A DNA stretch of 64,000 nucleotides from Tretioscincus oriximinensis (Eukaryota; Chordata; Lepidosauria; Squamata; Gymnophthalmidae), in NCBI GenBank assembly GCA_022410635.1, contig JAJVDF010000124.1, forward strand, positions 2,272,514-2,336,513. The letters run 5' to 3'. The notes below the pieces were generated by a model. It made no database searches and had not been told where the DNA came from. It saw only the letters and a list, made by a program, of their open reading frames with translations. A program made the translations under genes and the position numbers. Shown here in pieces: positions 36,401 through 43,271 of the stretch. Each line of letters starts with the position of its first letter. Within the stretch, counting starts at the first letter, position 1.

Positions 36401-39400
36401 GGAGAAACAGGCAGTACAGGTGAACCCCGCTTTAAAGGACCCTGATATAATGAAATTCCTGGTATAACAAACAAATTTGAAATCTGACAGAACTCTTGTA
36501 AGAGTAATGTTGGTTACAATGAGTTTTGTTATAACAAAATTTCATTATAACAAACNCATCCACTTGACCTCTTGGCANTCCTTATAATGGGGTTTCACCT
36601 GAATTCCTGAAATTTGCAGGGAGTCAAGAACAGGTGAGGCTTTTGCTTTCTTCTGTTTAAGAGCCANAGTACCACTGGTGGGCCACTGCGGGAGACAGAA
36701 TGCTGGGCTAGGTGGGTTCTCACCCGATTCAGCAGGGCTCCTCTTATATTCCCTGATGTTCTTATAAATCAGGGCATGGAATGGGTGGGTGGCCAGGAAT
36801 CCAAACAGACAGAAACGCAAGGATGATGGGAATTGTAGTCATGCAATGGTCACATTTAATGGTTCCGACTTGGGGCACTGTGGCTGCTCTACCCATTTCT
36901 ACCCAACCAAAAACCACATGGAGCTTCTCTCACCTGCCACCAGCACAGAAATAGGTTTGCTTAGCTGGGACTCCAGGGGCAGGAATCCCTTTCCTTCTTG
37001 CTGGATCCAGTATAGACATCTGTACACCCCAGCTGTGTTTTTTCCCATATAAAGTGCTTCGTGCGGCCCCATCCGTCGGTCAGACAATTCTCTCAAGCTC
37101 CGATCGGGTTGCTTCTTGTAGAATCTGTATCCTGCCACATTCGTTCCTTTAGGAGCTGAACAGATCAGGGTAGCTCTCTCTCCTGGCAGGAAAACACTAT
37201 ATAGGGGATCCAAGGAAATATCGGCTGNCGCAACTACATCTGGATAAAGAAGACAATTTTTTTTTAAACACACACACACTAATCATAAGAACCCAAATGC
37301 AGCAATATAGCGTTTGAAAAACAGAGGGTCATGGGTTCAATTTTTGGCGTCTCCCCAAAAGAAGTTAATAGCAAACCACTTTGGTGGCTGCCCTTAACAC
37401 CGCATGGGCACATCAGTGTAGTAGCTACAGTGTAGTGGCAGACCATTGGGCTGGGACAAAGAAGGCACAGGGTCCCACCCTGGCGTAAGCCTACACCAAA
37501 GCATTTCTGTAACAGGAAATGGTGCCATGATTCTATTATGGAGCTTATTTCATGCATGGCTAAGGTTGTGAGACCCTTGGTACTGAATAATGACTCAGAC
37601 GAGTGATTTCAAGTTCTGAAATGATTTATTTCAGCTCTTAAGGGCTCCGAGTCTGGTCTACAGCCTCAAAAATTTATGTTTTTAAAAGTGAGGCTTTTTC
37701 TTCCTTTCAATTCACCTACCCAAGGGCAGCAGCGGGGGGTGGGTGGGAGGAGAACAGTAGCCAGTGACGGAAGAGAAACAGGGATTCTTGGGAGCCGTAG
37801 GCAGAATTCAGAGGGATGAGGAGGAGCTTCCTTGTTGCATGTGGAAGCTAAGTTAAGTCCTTTGTAATGAGGTATTTTAGAGATTTCACTANAAAAGACA
37901 GCAGTCTGGACGTGTTTCCTTCGGATGNGTTCTCACTGCAGCACATAGTGTAGTTTGGGAGACAAGGATATGGAGTCTGAACTGAATCTTTTCCTCCCTC
38001 CCAAATTAGACTTTCCAGCCTCACTGGAGCAGGAAAGAGGATTATTTGTGGGTGGAGGCATCCACTTCTGGGAAGGACGCAAGGAGCTCTGGAAAAGTGT
38101 AGGGGTCCTTCTATGTTCTTACCTGAAGTGGGCATGATTTGCGGAAGAAGCATTAAAGAGCCTGAAAGAAAAGAAAAAGCTTCAGAAATGGCAAGAACTG
38201 GCCAGTGCAGCTTTCTTGGAAGGACTAGGAAGGAAGCCTGAGTTCACAATATCTGTCCATAGGACACCTATCCCAATGATGATTAACAGCAATAGGGGCA
38301 ATATTATGAAGCTCTAGATCTAGTTTCTGGTATTTCTGTAAGTGCCTAAAGGAATGAAATGGGGTTGTAAGAACATAAGAACATGAGAGGAGCCCTGCTG
38401 AATGGATCCGGAGCCTATCTAGTCCAGCATTCTGTCTCACCCAGAGGCCCACAATTGCACCCCGGCAGTCTGAACACAAGAAGGCAAAATCTCTACCTAT
38501 TCTTGACTCCCTGCAAATGGTATTTCACGAGTACTGCCTCTTGCTCTATCCTGGAGGCAGTTTCAAAAGATCCACCCTAGTAGCTATTTATTTATTTGTA
38601 CTTATATCCCGCCCTGTACTTGAAGGTCTCAAGGCAGCCAACCATAGGATGGTGCACATAGCTTTTGTTGCTTTCTCCACAACAGACACCCTGAGAGAGA
38701 GTGGGTCTGAGAGAGTTCTAAAGAACTGTGGCTGGCCCAAGGTCATCCAGCTGGCTTTCATGGAGGAGTGGGGAATCAAACCAGGAGACTCCCAGATGGG
38801 GGTCCAACACTCTAACCACTACACCAAACTGGCTCCCAACCTTGGTGCACATAAACTTATCTCATCCTGTCTTAAAGCTATCCAGGCTGCTAGCTACCAC
38901 CACCTCTTCTGGAAGTAAATTTCACCCTCTGGGTGAAAAAATACTTCCCTTGTAACTGAGGCCACTTAAAGGTTTTGTAAGTCAGAAGGAAAAGGATGTT
39001 TAAAAATGATTGAAACAAGACGAGGATGCTGCCAACCGACAGGTGAACACCTGTGCTTTCACTTCTTCTTTCCCTCTGCTAGACTTCAGTTGCTCCTGGA
39101 ATTCAACACCTATTGCCGAATGTAGCCAAAAAAGAGCAGAAAACAAAATATTCTCTGCTCTGTACCTTTTCCCTTACATCTGACGGCAGCTGTTCTCTCC
39201 AATTCCAGAGAGTAAAAAGGAGATTCAAGATCAGGTAAAGTGGACTTCAATCAGTTTATGATTTTTACCCTGGGCTCCAGGAATGCAGGTGTATACAGCC
39301 ATATAAAAATGCCTAGAAACTGCCGGCATTATGGCAAGCCTGAGTAACAGGGCACTATGGATATATTGCTACCAAAATTCAAATAAAAAATAATATGGAA

Positions 39401-40423
39401 AATCTTACACAGTCTTTAATTTTCTAGCGTTGTTGCTACATAGTTGGGCATCTGATGAGTATGCCTGCAACTCAGCACAGAAAAAGGATATTCTGGAATA
39501 TCCTTGTGTGTGCAAAAATAGCATCAAATAAGGGGCCAGTACTGGTGAGGACTTGGAAGTCCACTTTGATTGTTGGGATACGGAAAGTTTGTCTGATCAT
39601 GCTTTCTCCAGACAAATGGGAAAATCCTGCCATTTCTGCTGNTTCTTAAATCTGTTATTGTTCTGATAACAATCTTGTGGTGGGTTTACAAGGAACCGTT
39701 TTAGTTTGAATTCTGAAGTTGGAATGAGTTATAAATTGACAACATAAGTATCAATTTGGGATTCTGTTCAAACTAAAACTGTTACTTGTAAACCCACCAC
39801 AAGATTGTGGATTAATATTCCACAAACCCAATCTAAATGATCCTTCTGAAACCCTTTAATGACAATTTGCTTCAGTTTAGAATCTACATATTTACCTTCC
39901 TTCTTAACTGAGCCTGATGTACAAACCAAACTTTGAGAGCTTTTTCCCATTGGCCTAGCTTGGCCTGGGCACACAGGTAATTTTAAACCACCCTCCGTCC
40001 CGAAGAACTGATTGAACAATATAAGTAGGATTTTGAATGGGACTAAAAATACTATATAAAAATGTTTTTGAACTGGACTGAAAAGCAGGTTTTGTTTTTC
40101 TAAGTCCAATTCTTCAGGGACTGAAAAGCATGTTTATGACTTAGTTAATGTCACTGGCTTTGTGCGTAAATTTAAATTTTATGTTAATGTTATCTTAATA
40201 AGAGAAAATAAATAAATAAAAACACCAGCTACCCCTGCGGTGAGGATTTGGAGAGCCATTCTATGTATTCAAATCCAGAGTCATGTCGACATTGGCCATA
40301 TAGCATGTCTGAACCGGCCCTTAATAGTGCAAATTAAGAATTAGAAAGGCAGGAGAAGGCTTGAAAAGGATCAAGAGAAGACATCTTACCCAGCAGCACA
40401 GAAAGATGATCGGCCGGCTTCAT
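21248..40423 (-). CDS. Leukocyte-receptor-like Ig superfamily transmembrane protein with mucin-like stalk (whole gene model)
   Basis: A type I membrane receptor model assembled from minus-strand exons. Signal peptide: 40390-40423 and 38123-38161. Ig domain 1: 36934-37239. Ig domain 2: 35120-35416. Stalk: 32647-32961. Ig domain 3: 30776-31105. Transmembrane: 28384-28467. Tail: 21248-21435. Every junction from the signal peptide to the membrane exon is phase 1 with GT/AG borders, the classic pattern of Ig receptor genes; this part encodes about 468 residues. The two-exon signal peptide, and a Phe/Tyr in place of the strand-C Trp in all three domains, resemble LRC/Fc-receptor families (KIR, LILR, GPVI, FCRL). 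The tail holds an ITIM-like 'SLYQQV', suggesting an inhibitory immune-cell receptor. The cytoplasmic exon chain is unresolved: candidate exons at 26890-26911 and 25718-25765 do not keep the tail frame. The exact orthologue is not recognised. Confidence 0.72.
21575..21840 (+). mobile_element. CR1 LINE 3' fragment
   Basis: 'gacaagttcatggaag', 'gataggaatgtcttgatgctgcc'-like, 'gccatttgcagggcgttgag' and 'caggtgcaattggtggacc' mark the CR1 3' end. It lies in the presumed last intron region of the Ig receptor. Confidence 0.8.
22505..23217 (-). mobile_element. Possible solo LTR or LTR-like repeat
   Basis: Read on the minus strand it begins TGTTGGGGTTAGC (ending at plus 23217) and carries an AATAAA equivalent near 22615-22621, followed by about 110 bp that could be R/U5. 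No matching target-site duplication was found, so the borders are uncertain. Confidence 0.3.
23608..24156. mobile_element. Long-form MITE with GGTCAGC terminus
   Basis: Shares 'tctgaggcccaaac', 'attaatattcatgctaat', a C-run (24080-24094) and the right end 'aaaggggtcatctggtcagc' with the copies at 15067, 32258, 34093 and 49690. The left terminus is degraded. Confidence 0.6.
24660..25200. mobile_element. Two adjoining tRNA-derived SINEs in opposite orientation, with TTC-rich tail
   Basis: The left copy (about 24684-24940, minus) begins with (GAA)n and 'tttttatacctcggtctttt' and carries the tRNA-like end. The right copy (about 24940-25140, plus) ends with 'tttgagtccctttgggtgag' and 'gtggggtataaaaactcag', followed by a (TTCCTC)n tail at 25147-25200. 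Head-to-head SINEs form an inverted pair. Confidence 0.55.
25718..25765 (-). CDS. Possible 48-nt cytoplasmic exon of the Ig receptor
   Basis: Bounded by TTTCCAG and GTAAGA. In phase 0 it reads 'NLLETNEISTQPEKKM', polar and cytoplasm-like. Coming from the phase 1 transmembrane exon it would meet a stop, and in phase 0 it would not enter the tail exon in the ITIM frame. Another small exon may be missing, or this is a decoy. Confidence 0.35.
26285..26600 (-). mobile_element. CR1 LINE 3' fragment, with a piece of another repeat inside
   Basis: 'catctaatccagccgtctg', 'gcctattactccttcccgg' and 'ccctcctaatagttat' are CR1 3' blocks in reverse. Between about 26395 and 26495 sits 'cttgccatccacatgttag...ctatggcaggccc', related to the palindromic MITE at 59584-59751. 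Confidence 0.65.
26890..26911 (-). CDS. Possible 22-nt cytoplasmic mini-exon of the Ig receptor
   Basis: The segment is bounded by TTCACAG and GTGAGT, both strong splice sites. Its length of 22 nt would shift the frame from phase 1 to phase 2, which the ITIM-bearing exon downstream cannot accept. It may therefore be alternatively spliced or a false exon. Confidence 0.25.
27120..27800 (+). mobile_element. Possible LTR-type sequence
   Basis: A CCAAT-like 'cctattggctactg' (27525-27538), a GC-rich stretch, an AATAAA (27653-27658) and a following T/G-rich U5-like region together look like an LTR promoter-polyadenylation module. I could not find matching ends or a target duplication. It lies antisense in the Ig receptor intron between the transmembrane exon and the tail. 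Confidence 0.3.
27925..28135. repeat. Polypyrimidine tract (CCT/CTT-rich)
   Basis: About 200 bp is nearly all C and T on the plus strand (purine on the minus). Long Ser/Pro-rich and Gly/Glu/Arg-rich open frames across it are compositional. Confidence 0.9.
28384..28467 (-). CDS. Ig receptor exon 7: transmembrane segment
   Basis: 28 codons encode 'DVLVAGCSVVGGLLLLG' followed by 'FCIFLYRKKRK': about 21 hydrophobic residues and a basic stop-transfer cluster. There is no Arg/Lys/Asp inside the membrane span, so no sign of pairing with ITAM adaptors, which fits a self-signalling inhibitory receptor. Two phase 1 donors are possible (GTATTT after 28384, or the better GTAAAG after 28390). Confidence 0.8.
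29945..30175 (-). mobile_element. tRNA-derived SINE
   Basis: 'ggtattcataccctgcttttc', 'aaaggacttaaagtggcttac', 'acagacaccctatgaggtag' and 'gaagaaactgacactctgacc' are SINE body blocks in reverse orientation. Confidence 0.6.
30225..30550 (-). mobile_element. CR1 LINE 3' fragment
   Basis: 'ataagaacctaagaggagcc', 'cagagcccatctaatccagc', 'tgcaaatggtatttcagg' and 'ctatccaggctgctagc' are CR1 blocks in reverse. Confidence 0.8.
30776..31105 (-). CDS. Ig receptor exon 6: Ig-like domain 3
   Basis: 110 codons: 'PAPEMSISPNKSSF', 'GEKAQLKCFLPPEQN' (first Cys), 'TEFFFYKRKGN' (LRC-like strand C), 'GEIQMVCSYKSPGG' (second Cys), then 'TFTVPTEESSAG'. Potential N-glycosylation sites are NATE, NIST and NQSE. 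Acceptor CCACCAG and donor GTAAGT; phase 1 joins it to the transmembrane exon. Confidence 0.85.
31265..31525 (-). mobile_element. CR1 LINE 3' fragment
   Basis: Same blocks as the neighbouring copy: 'gagcccatctagtccagcc', 'ggcaaaatatgcagctg', 'ctatttatacccttggtgtc'. It lies next to Ig domain 3, in the stalk-domain 3 intron. Confidence 0.8.
31640..31930 (+). mobile_element. L1-clade LINE fragment
   Basis: The frame at 31656-31874 reads 'YFKKWDHRIKSRLLMQKDL', 'GGWRISSIENYHDTVFKYK', a pattern like the late ORF2 of L1-type elements, followed by AT-rich sequence. Family assignment is by resemblance only. Confidence 0.45.
32258..32581. mobile_element. MITE with GGCTGACC...GGTCAGC ends and TTA target duplication
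   Basis: The left end GGCTGACCAAA and right end TCTGGTCAGC are imperfect inverted repeats. TTA stands immediately outside both ends (32255-32257 and 32582-32584), matching a PIF/Harbinger-style 3-bp duplication. The interior has 'attaatattcatgttaattt' and a C-run. Confidence 0.75.
32647..32961 (-). CDS. Ig receptor exon 5: Ser/Thr/Pro-rich mucin-like stalk
   Basis: 105 codons are rich in Ser, Thr, Pro and His ('VDTPETTSGHVW', 'STPRIATSSPPQTGPSQP', 'HPESTKPTT') with no Cys and no predicted fold, as expected of an O-glycosylated stalk. It is flanked by a CCGCAG acceptor and a GTAACT donor and is phase 1 at both ends. Its place between Ig domains 2 and 3, rather than next to the membrane, is unusual. 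It could alternatively be an alternatively spliced stalk. Confidence 0.75.
33105..33235. repeat. Dispersed repeat shared with 9900-10000
   Basis: 'cttgtttactttacacttcc' and 'gaaagctttaacaaccctc' reappear with minor changes near 9903-9950; similar text is near 54060-54130. Class unknown. Confidence 0.5.
33236..33290 (+). pseudogene. tRNA-Gly(GCC) pseudogene, T arm deleted
   Basis: 'gcattggcagttcagtgg' 'tagaattctcacctgccac' 'gcgggaggcccgg' matches the 5' two-thirds of tRNA-Gly with a GCC anticodon (A box, D arm and anticodon arm intact apart from substitutions). The T arm and B box are missing: sequence jumps from 'ggcccgg' directly to 'ccaa' of the acceptor stem. It cannot be transcribed or folded as a tRNA. 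Confidence 0.8.
33295..33505 (+). mobile_element. CR1 LINE 3' fragment
   Basis: 'gatggaacagcaggcagg', 'gccatttgcagggcataaag', 'gtgcagttggtgggcctctg' and 'gaactagatgggctcc' are CR1 3' blocks. It abuts the tRNA-Gly pseudogene. Confidence 0.8.
34093..34286. mobile_element. Short palindromic MITE with TTA target duplication
   Basis: Nearly the whole element is one inverted repeat: 'ggctgaccaaatgacccc', 'ttgaaaacccggttttggg', 'tgcctcccagttttttctg' is mirrored by 'cagaaaaaactgggaggca', 'ccccaaaaatgggttttcaa', 'ggggtcatctggtcagc'. TTA flanks both ends (34090-34092 and 34287-34289). It could fold into a hairpin of about 85-bp arms. Confidence 0.85.
34300..35119. other. Ig receptor intron, no gene; MITE remnants
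   Basis: About 34380-34440 ('ggtcaaagaggaaatttcag', 'ctgctgaaatt') resembles the palindromic repeat at 47575-47725 and 51882-52160. The rest is unassigned. Confidence 0.4.
35120..35416 (-). CDS. Ig receptor exon 4: Ig-like domain 2
   Basis: 99 codons: 'RPLPPHFSVNP', 'GQLVTLSCVPREKYPV' (first Cys), 'IHFFRDGILF' (strand C, no Trp), 'LLPQYGGNYWCKYF' (second Cys) and the end 'SAPSPELAISVVG'. The 'S.PS..L.I.V' end resembles the G strand of KIR/LILR-type domains. Donor GTAAGG, acceptor CTCAG, phase 1 on both sides. Confidence 0.85.
35970..36416 (+). mobile_element. CR1 LINE, 5' part of an interrupted copy
   Basis: The plus strand reads 'HLESCVQFWSSHLRKDFVEL', 'KRARRTIKGLEHLPYQIR' and, after a frameshift, 'FFTQRVIALWNSLPEEVVVA': the CR1 RT C-terminus. 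It stops at a MITE and resumes at 36602. Confidence 0.85.
36417..36601. mobile_element. MITE nested in CR1 (CAGGTGAACCCC...GGTTTCACCTG)
   Basis: Terminal inverted repeats CAGGTGAACCCCGCTTTA and TATAATGGGGTTTCACCTG enclose 185 bp with internal mirrored 'aatgaaattcctggtataac' and 'gttataacaaaatttcatt'. It interrupts CR1 at 'aggcag/attcctgaaat'. A TA precedes the left end and AA follows the right, consistent with a mutated TA duplication of Tc1/mariner/pogo type. Confidence 0.8.
36602..36775 (+). mobile_element. CR1 LINE, 3' part of the interrupted copy
   Basis: Resumes with 'attcctgaaatttgcaggg' and continues through 'gggctaggtgggttctcacc' to the 3' end near 36770. Confidence 0.8.
36934..37239 (-). 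CDS. Ig receptor exon 3: Ig-like domain 1
   Basis: 102 codons form a C2-like Ig domain: strand A 'DISLDPLYSVFLPGE', strand B 'RATLICSAPKG' with the first Cys, strand C 'VAGYRFYKKQP' with Phe at the usual Trp position, and strand F 'NTAGVYRCLYW' with the second Cys. It ends in 'KPISVLVAG'. The 'GYRFYKK' segment is like the 'FxLYK' strand C of LRC domains. One ambiguous base (near 37228) affects residue 4 of the exon. Confidence 0.85.
37560..37835. other. Unclassified repeat-like stretch shared with 16100-16260
   Basis: 'cagtagccagtgacggaaga' and neighbouring A-rich/T-rich parts resemble the sequence upstream of the solo LTR in CIDEB intron 1. No gene seen. Confidence 0.35.
38123..38161 (-). 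CDS. Ig receptor exon 2: signal peptide mini-exon
   Basis: A 39-nt exon (acceptor TTTCAG, donor GTAAG) encodes 'GSLMLLPQIMPTS' plus one base. Mini-exons of about 36 nt at this position typify LRC receptors. It keeps phase 1 on both sides and links exon 1 with Ig domain 1, where the first residues are Asp-Val-Val. Confidence 0.75.
38360..38582 (-). mobile_element. CR1 LINE fragment, interrupted by a SINE
   Basis: 'aagaacataagaacatgag', 'ctatctagtccagcattctg', 'gactccctgcaaatggtatt' and 'ctatttat' are CR1 3' blocks in reverse. It continues after the SINE at about 38839-38945 ('cttggtgcacataaacttat', 'ctgctagctaccaccacctc'). Confidence 0.8.
38583..38838 (-). mobile_element. tRNA-derived SINE nested in CR1
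   Basis: 'cttatatcccgccctgtact', 'ccacaacagacaccctgag', 'ggaatcaaaccaggagactc' and 'aacactctaaccactacacc' show an intact SINE body with reversed A/B-box remnants. CR1 sequence continues on both sides, so the SINE arrived later. Confidence 0.75.
38946..39660. other. Ig receptor intron 1, no feature recognised
   Basis: Between the CR1/SINE nest and the foldback element I see no exon, RNA gene or repeat that I can name. Confidence 0.4.
39669..39809. mobile_element. Foldback (hairpin) MITE
   Basis: 'caatcttgtggtgggtttac' ... 'gttttagtttgaa' is mirrored by 'ttcaaactaaaac' ... 'gtaaacccaccacaagattg', giving arms of about 45 bp around an AT-rich loop. No coding capacity. Confidence 0.75.
40390..40423 (-). 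CDS. Ig receptor exon 1: start codon and first half of signal peptide
   Basis: The ATG on the minus strand (40423-40421) opens 'MKPADHLSVLL' plus one base, followed by a GTAAG donor. Joined to exon 38123-38161 it gives the hydrophobic core 'LSVLLGSLMLLPQIM'. A split signal peptide with a phase 1 junction is usual in LRC and Fc-receptor genes. This start was chosen because it is the only ATG that makes a signal peptide in phase with the next exon. Confidence 0.75.
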
Positions 40424-40724
40424 GCTTCAGCCTTGTGGAAAAAACTGGTCACAGTGCAGATTTGAGACAATTTCAACTCACTCGTCCTGCTTTGCAACCA
40501 CACTAGGAGGAAGTTCTCCTAGATAGCGACTTAGTGGTGTCAGATGGAGATGCTAAATGGGGCTGACCACCAGCCCAGCAGAAATAGTTCCCAGAATCTG
40601 TCAGCCATTATGTCATGTTGGTTTTGCATCTATCAAAACTGCGGGAAAGAGATCAACTCTGACAGGCCTACAAACGCTTCTTAAGAAGCAGAAGTGACAT
40701 CTTAATTCAATCCAGTATACATTA

Positions 40725-41660
40725 TTGCCCCCCCCCCAAATTCAAGGTGTTTCAAACAGATGTTGAAAATGTAAAGCTTGTAATGGTACTTTTCATCATA
40801 TGTGGTGGACTTGTGAGAAAGCTGAGAAATAAAGGTCTAATATTCATAATATTATGTCAAGAACTTGTAAAAAATATTTTCTGAGAAGTAAGAGATATAG
40901 TAGTGCAGAGGTTAAGAGCAATGGTTTTTCAACGGAGAGATTGGTGTTGGAGGCCCATGTGCCTGTTGTGGAGAGAGTGAATGTCCTTTACTGGCCTTGG
41001 CTTTAGCTAACCTAGCTGTTTGAAAACAAGAAGTTGCAAATAGATTAATAGGTACCATTACAATGTGGTAGGTGAAAATATATGTAAGCCTTCAAGGCAA
41101 AATATACCTTGCAAGAAGGTGTGACAAGCACCTCCTCCTCCTTTGTCTTCTTCTTCTCCTCATCCTCCTTCTTCTTCTTTATCATCAGCATTTGGTTTGG
41201 TAGACAAAAATTTGGATAATATCAAGGTGACGATACAATGTTTGATTACAATGTAGAATAGTTTATGGCTCAGAAACAGAAATAATAAAAAATGGCCTTG
41301 ACTGATGAATGACTTGTCAAGCTTATGGATTTAANTAAAATAGACAAATCAACATTTTTATAAGGCATTCGATAAGTTTGTTGTAAACTGGAATTTTTAA
41401 TTTTAATTNGTTTTCAGTTAGAATTGGAGGACGGACTATTCATTTCAGGATTTGAAGATTAAAGAATTGGTGGAAGAACATAATTTATGATTATGAAGGC
41501 ACAAACTGTGTTAATGGTGAAAATGATGGAAGGAACCGAGTCGAGGCCTGGGAATTATTATGCGATGAAAAGATAAATGTTTTATTAAGAAACTCTAAAT
41601 AGCTTTTATGTATACTGTTCGTCAAAAGTAATAAAATTCTAATTCAGAAGACAAGAGCCA
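40725..41660 (+). mobile_element. L1-clade LINE remnants split by a SINE
   Basis: 'aagcttgtaatggtactttt' with 'catatgtggtggacttgtg' reads Cys-rich 'C..C.GTFHHMWWTCEKAEK', the L1 ORF2 C-terminal motif. About 41190-41660 is AT-rich LINE tail-like sequence. A SINE (about 40895-41190) interrupts it, with 'gatattgtag'-like tRNA-derived start and a TTC-rich tail (41142-41180). Confidence 0.55.
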
Positions 41661-41929
41661 GAAGTGACATCTTTTCAACAAGTGTAATTGTGCATAGTGA
41701 CAAGGAATAGGTGGATTTAAAAGGTTTTAGAGAAATTTATATCAGATTTTTGAGCAGACGCTCACAGTAGCTTCTCTGTTTTAGATTGTGATCTTGCTTC
41801 CTCTTTATTTCCAAAACTGTCTCTGTGGCAGGAAGCAGGAAATGAGCTCTTTCGCATGGCGCTGTGTATATGTGATTCTTTATGCTAACTTGTGGTGTGC
41901 GGCTGTATCGAAAGCGCAGAAGACACATT

Positions 41930-42115
41930 AGAAGTTGCAGTTTTGTAACTAGGCCTGTGCGACATCGCAGTGGGAAGGAATACGCCACTTTTCTCCACCC
42001 TCAGGGGATCAAAGTGGCTTCCATAACCTTCTGCTCTTCTCTGCTCTTCACAACAGACACCTTGAGAAGTAAGTGGGGCTGAGAGATCTCTGAAGAACTG
42101 TGACTAGCAATTGTG
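41930..42115 (-). mobile_element. tRNA-derived SINE fragment
   Basis: 'gaatacgccacttttctcc', 'aggggatcaaagtggcttcc' and 'cacaacagacaccttgagaag' are SINE blocks in reverse. Confidence 0.6.
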
Positions 42116-42614
42116 GCTTTGTGGAAGAACACAGAATTAAACTTCCAGATAAGAGCCTGGCACCCCCCATCCCACACACATATACACAGTTTTTCCTTGG
42201 GGACATCTCTGTTTCCACCTCCTTTTTTGTTACACCCTAGAAGTAGCAGGAGAGAGAGAGTCAAGTAAGAAAAGACAGTACGGAAGCTAAGCAAGTTGAG
42301 AGAAGATAGAAAAAAGAGAAGGAAGAGGAAGGCCAACCAAGTAGGGGAGAGATAGACAAGGAGGAAGACAGCTAAGTGGCTAACTGTTTACGTGCAACAG
42401 ATGCATCATCCGATACTTGGAATTCAGTCCATTAGTTGAGGGCTTTATGCACTGATAGTTTTGGCCGTGAGAATCTACTCAAGGTTGAGGAACAAACTTC
42501 TGAACTCTGATTCACCCTCCTCACTGCAGATCTAGTCATACGCATCACAAGTACGCATCAAGAAGCATGTAAGTGAAGGTCATGTAATACAAGCCAGCTA
42601 ACCTCTTACTTCCT

Positions 42615-43271
42615 GTTATGACACACTAGAAGGGTTAGATGAATATAAAAAGACGCCAAAAAGAAGAGCGATCTGTCTCTTGTGGTGTTGAGAGGACAGT
42701 TNAATGAAAGTGTCAACAAAGCAGTAAAAAAAAGCAAATTCAGGGTTAGGAATTGAAAATAAGTCAGCCTCATTTTGCCTTTTTATAAATCTATGGTGAG
42801 GTCTGGTCACCACACCTTCGAAAGGATATTGTGGAACTGGAGAAAGCGCAAAAAGAAAGGCAACAAGAATGTTCCAGGGGCTGGAACAAAATCCCTGATG
42901 AAATGAGGTTGCAACATTTAGGTCTCTTCAGCACTGGAAGATGGTATTTAAGAGGGGGTCTATAGCATATAAAATCATGCATGGATAAGGTGAAGAGAGA
43001 ATTTTTTCCCTCTATCACACACTGGGACCAGGGGCCCTCTTTGTAGCTGATGGGCAGAAGAATTAGGACAGAAAAAAGAATTATTATTTTTTTACCCATA
43101 GGGTCACTGGATTATGGAATTCAGGAAGAGAGGGTGGGAGCTAACAGCTTAAGGAGGTTTAAGATAGATGTGACAATTTCATGGAGACGAAATGTATCAA
43201 TTTAGCTACTAGGATGGATGTCTTGATCCTGCTTCTAGGATGCAGTAAAAGGATTCCTGAAACGCCATTGC
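42615..43271 (+). mobile_element. CR1 LINE, 5' part of a copy interrupted by L2
   Basis: 'gtcaccacaccttcgaaagg', 'gatattgtggaactggagaa', 'gggtcactggattatggaat' and 'ggattcctgaaacgccatt' follow the CR1 3' coding order. It breaks off at about 43271 and resumes at 45178. Confidence 0.8.
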
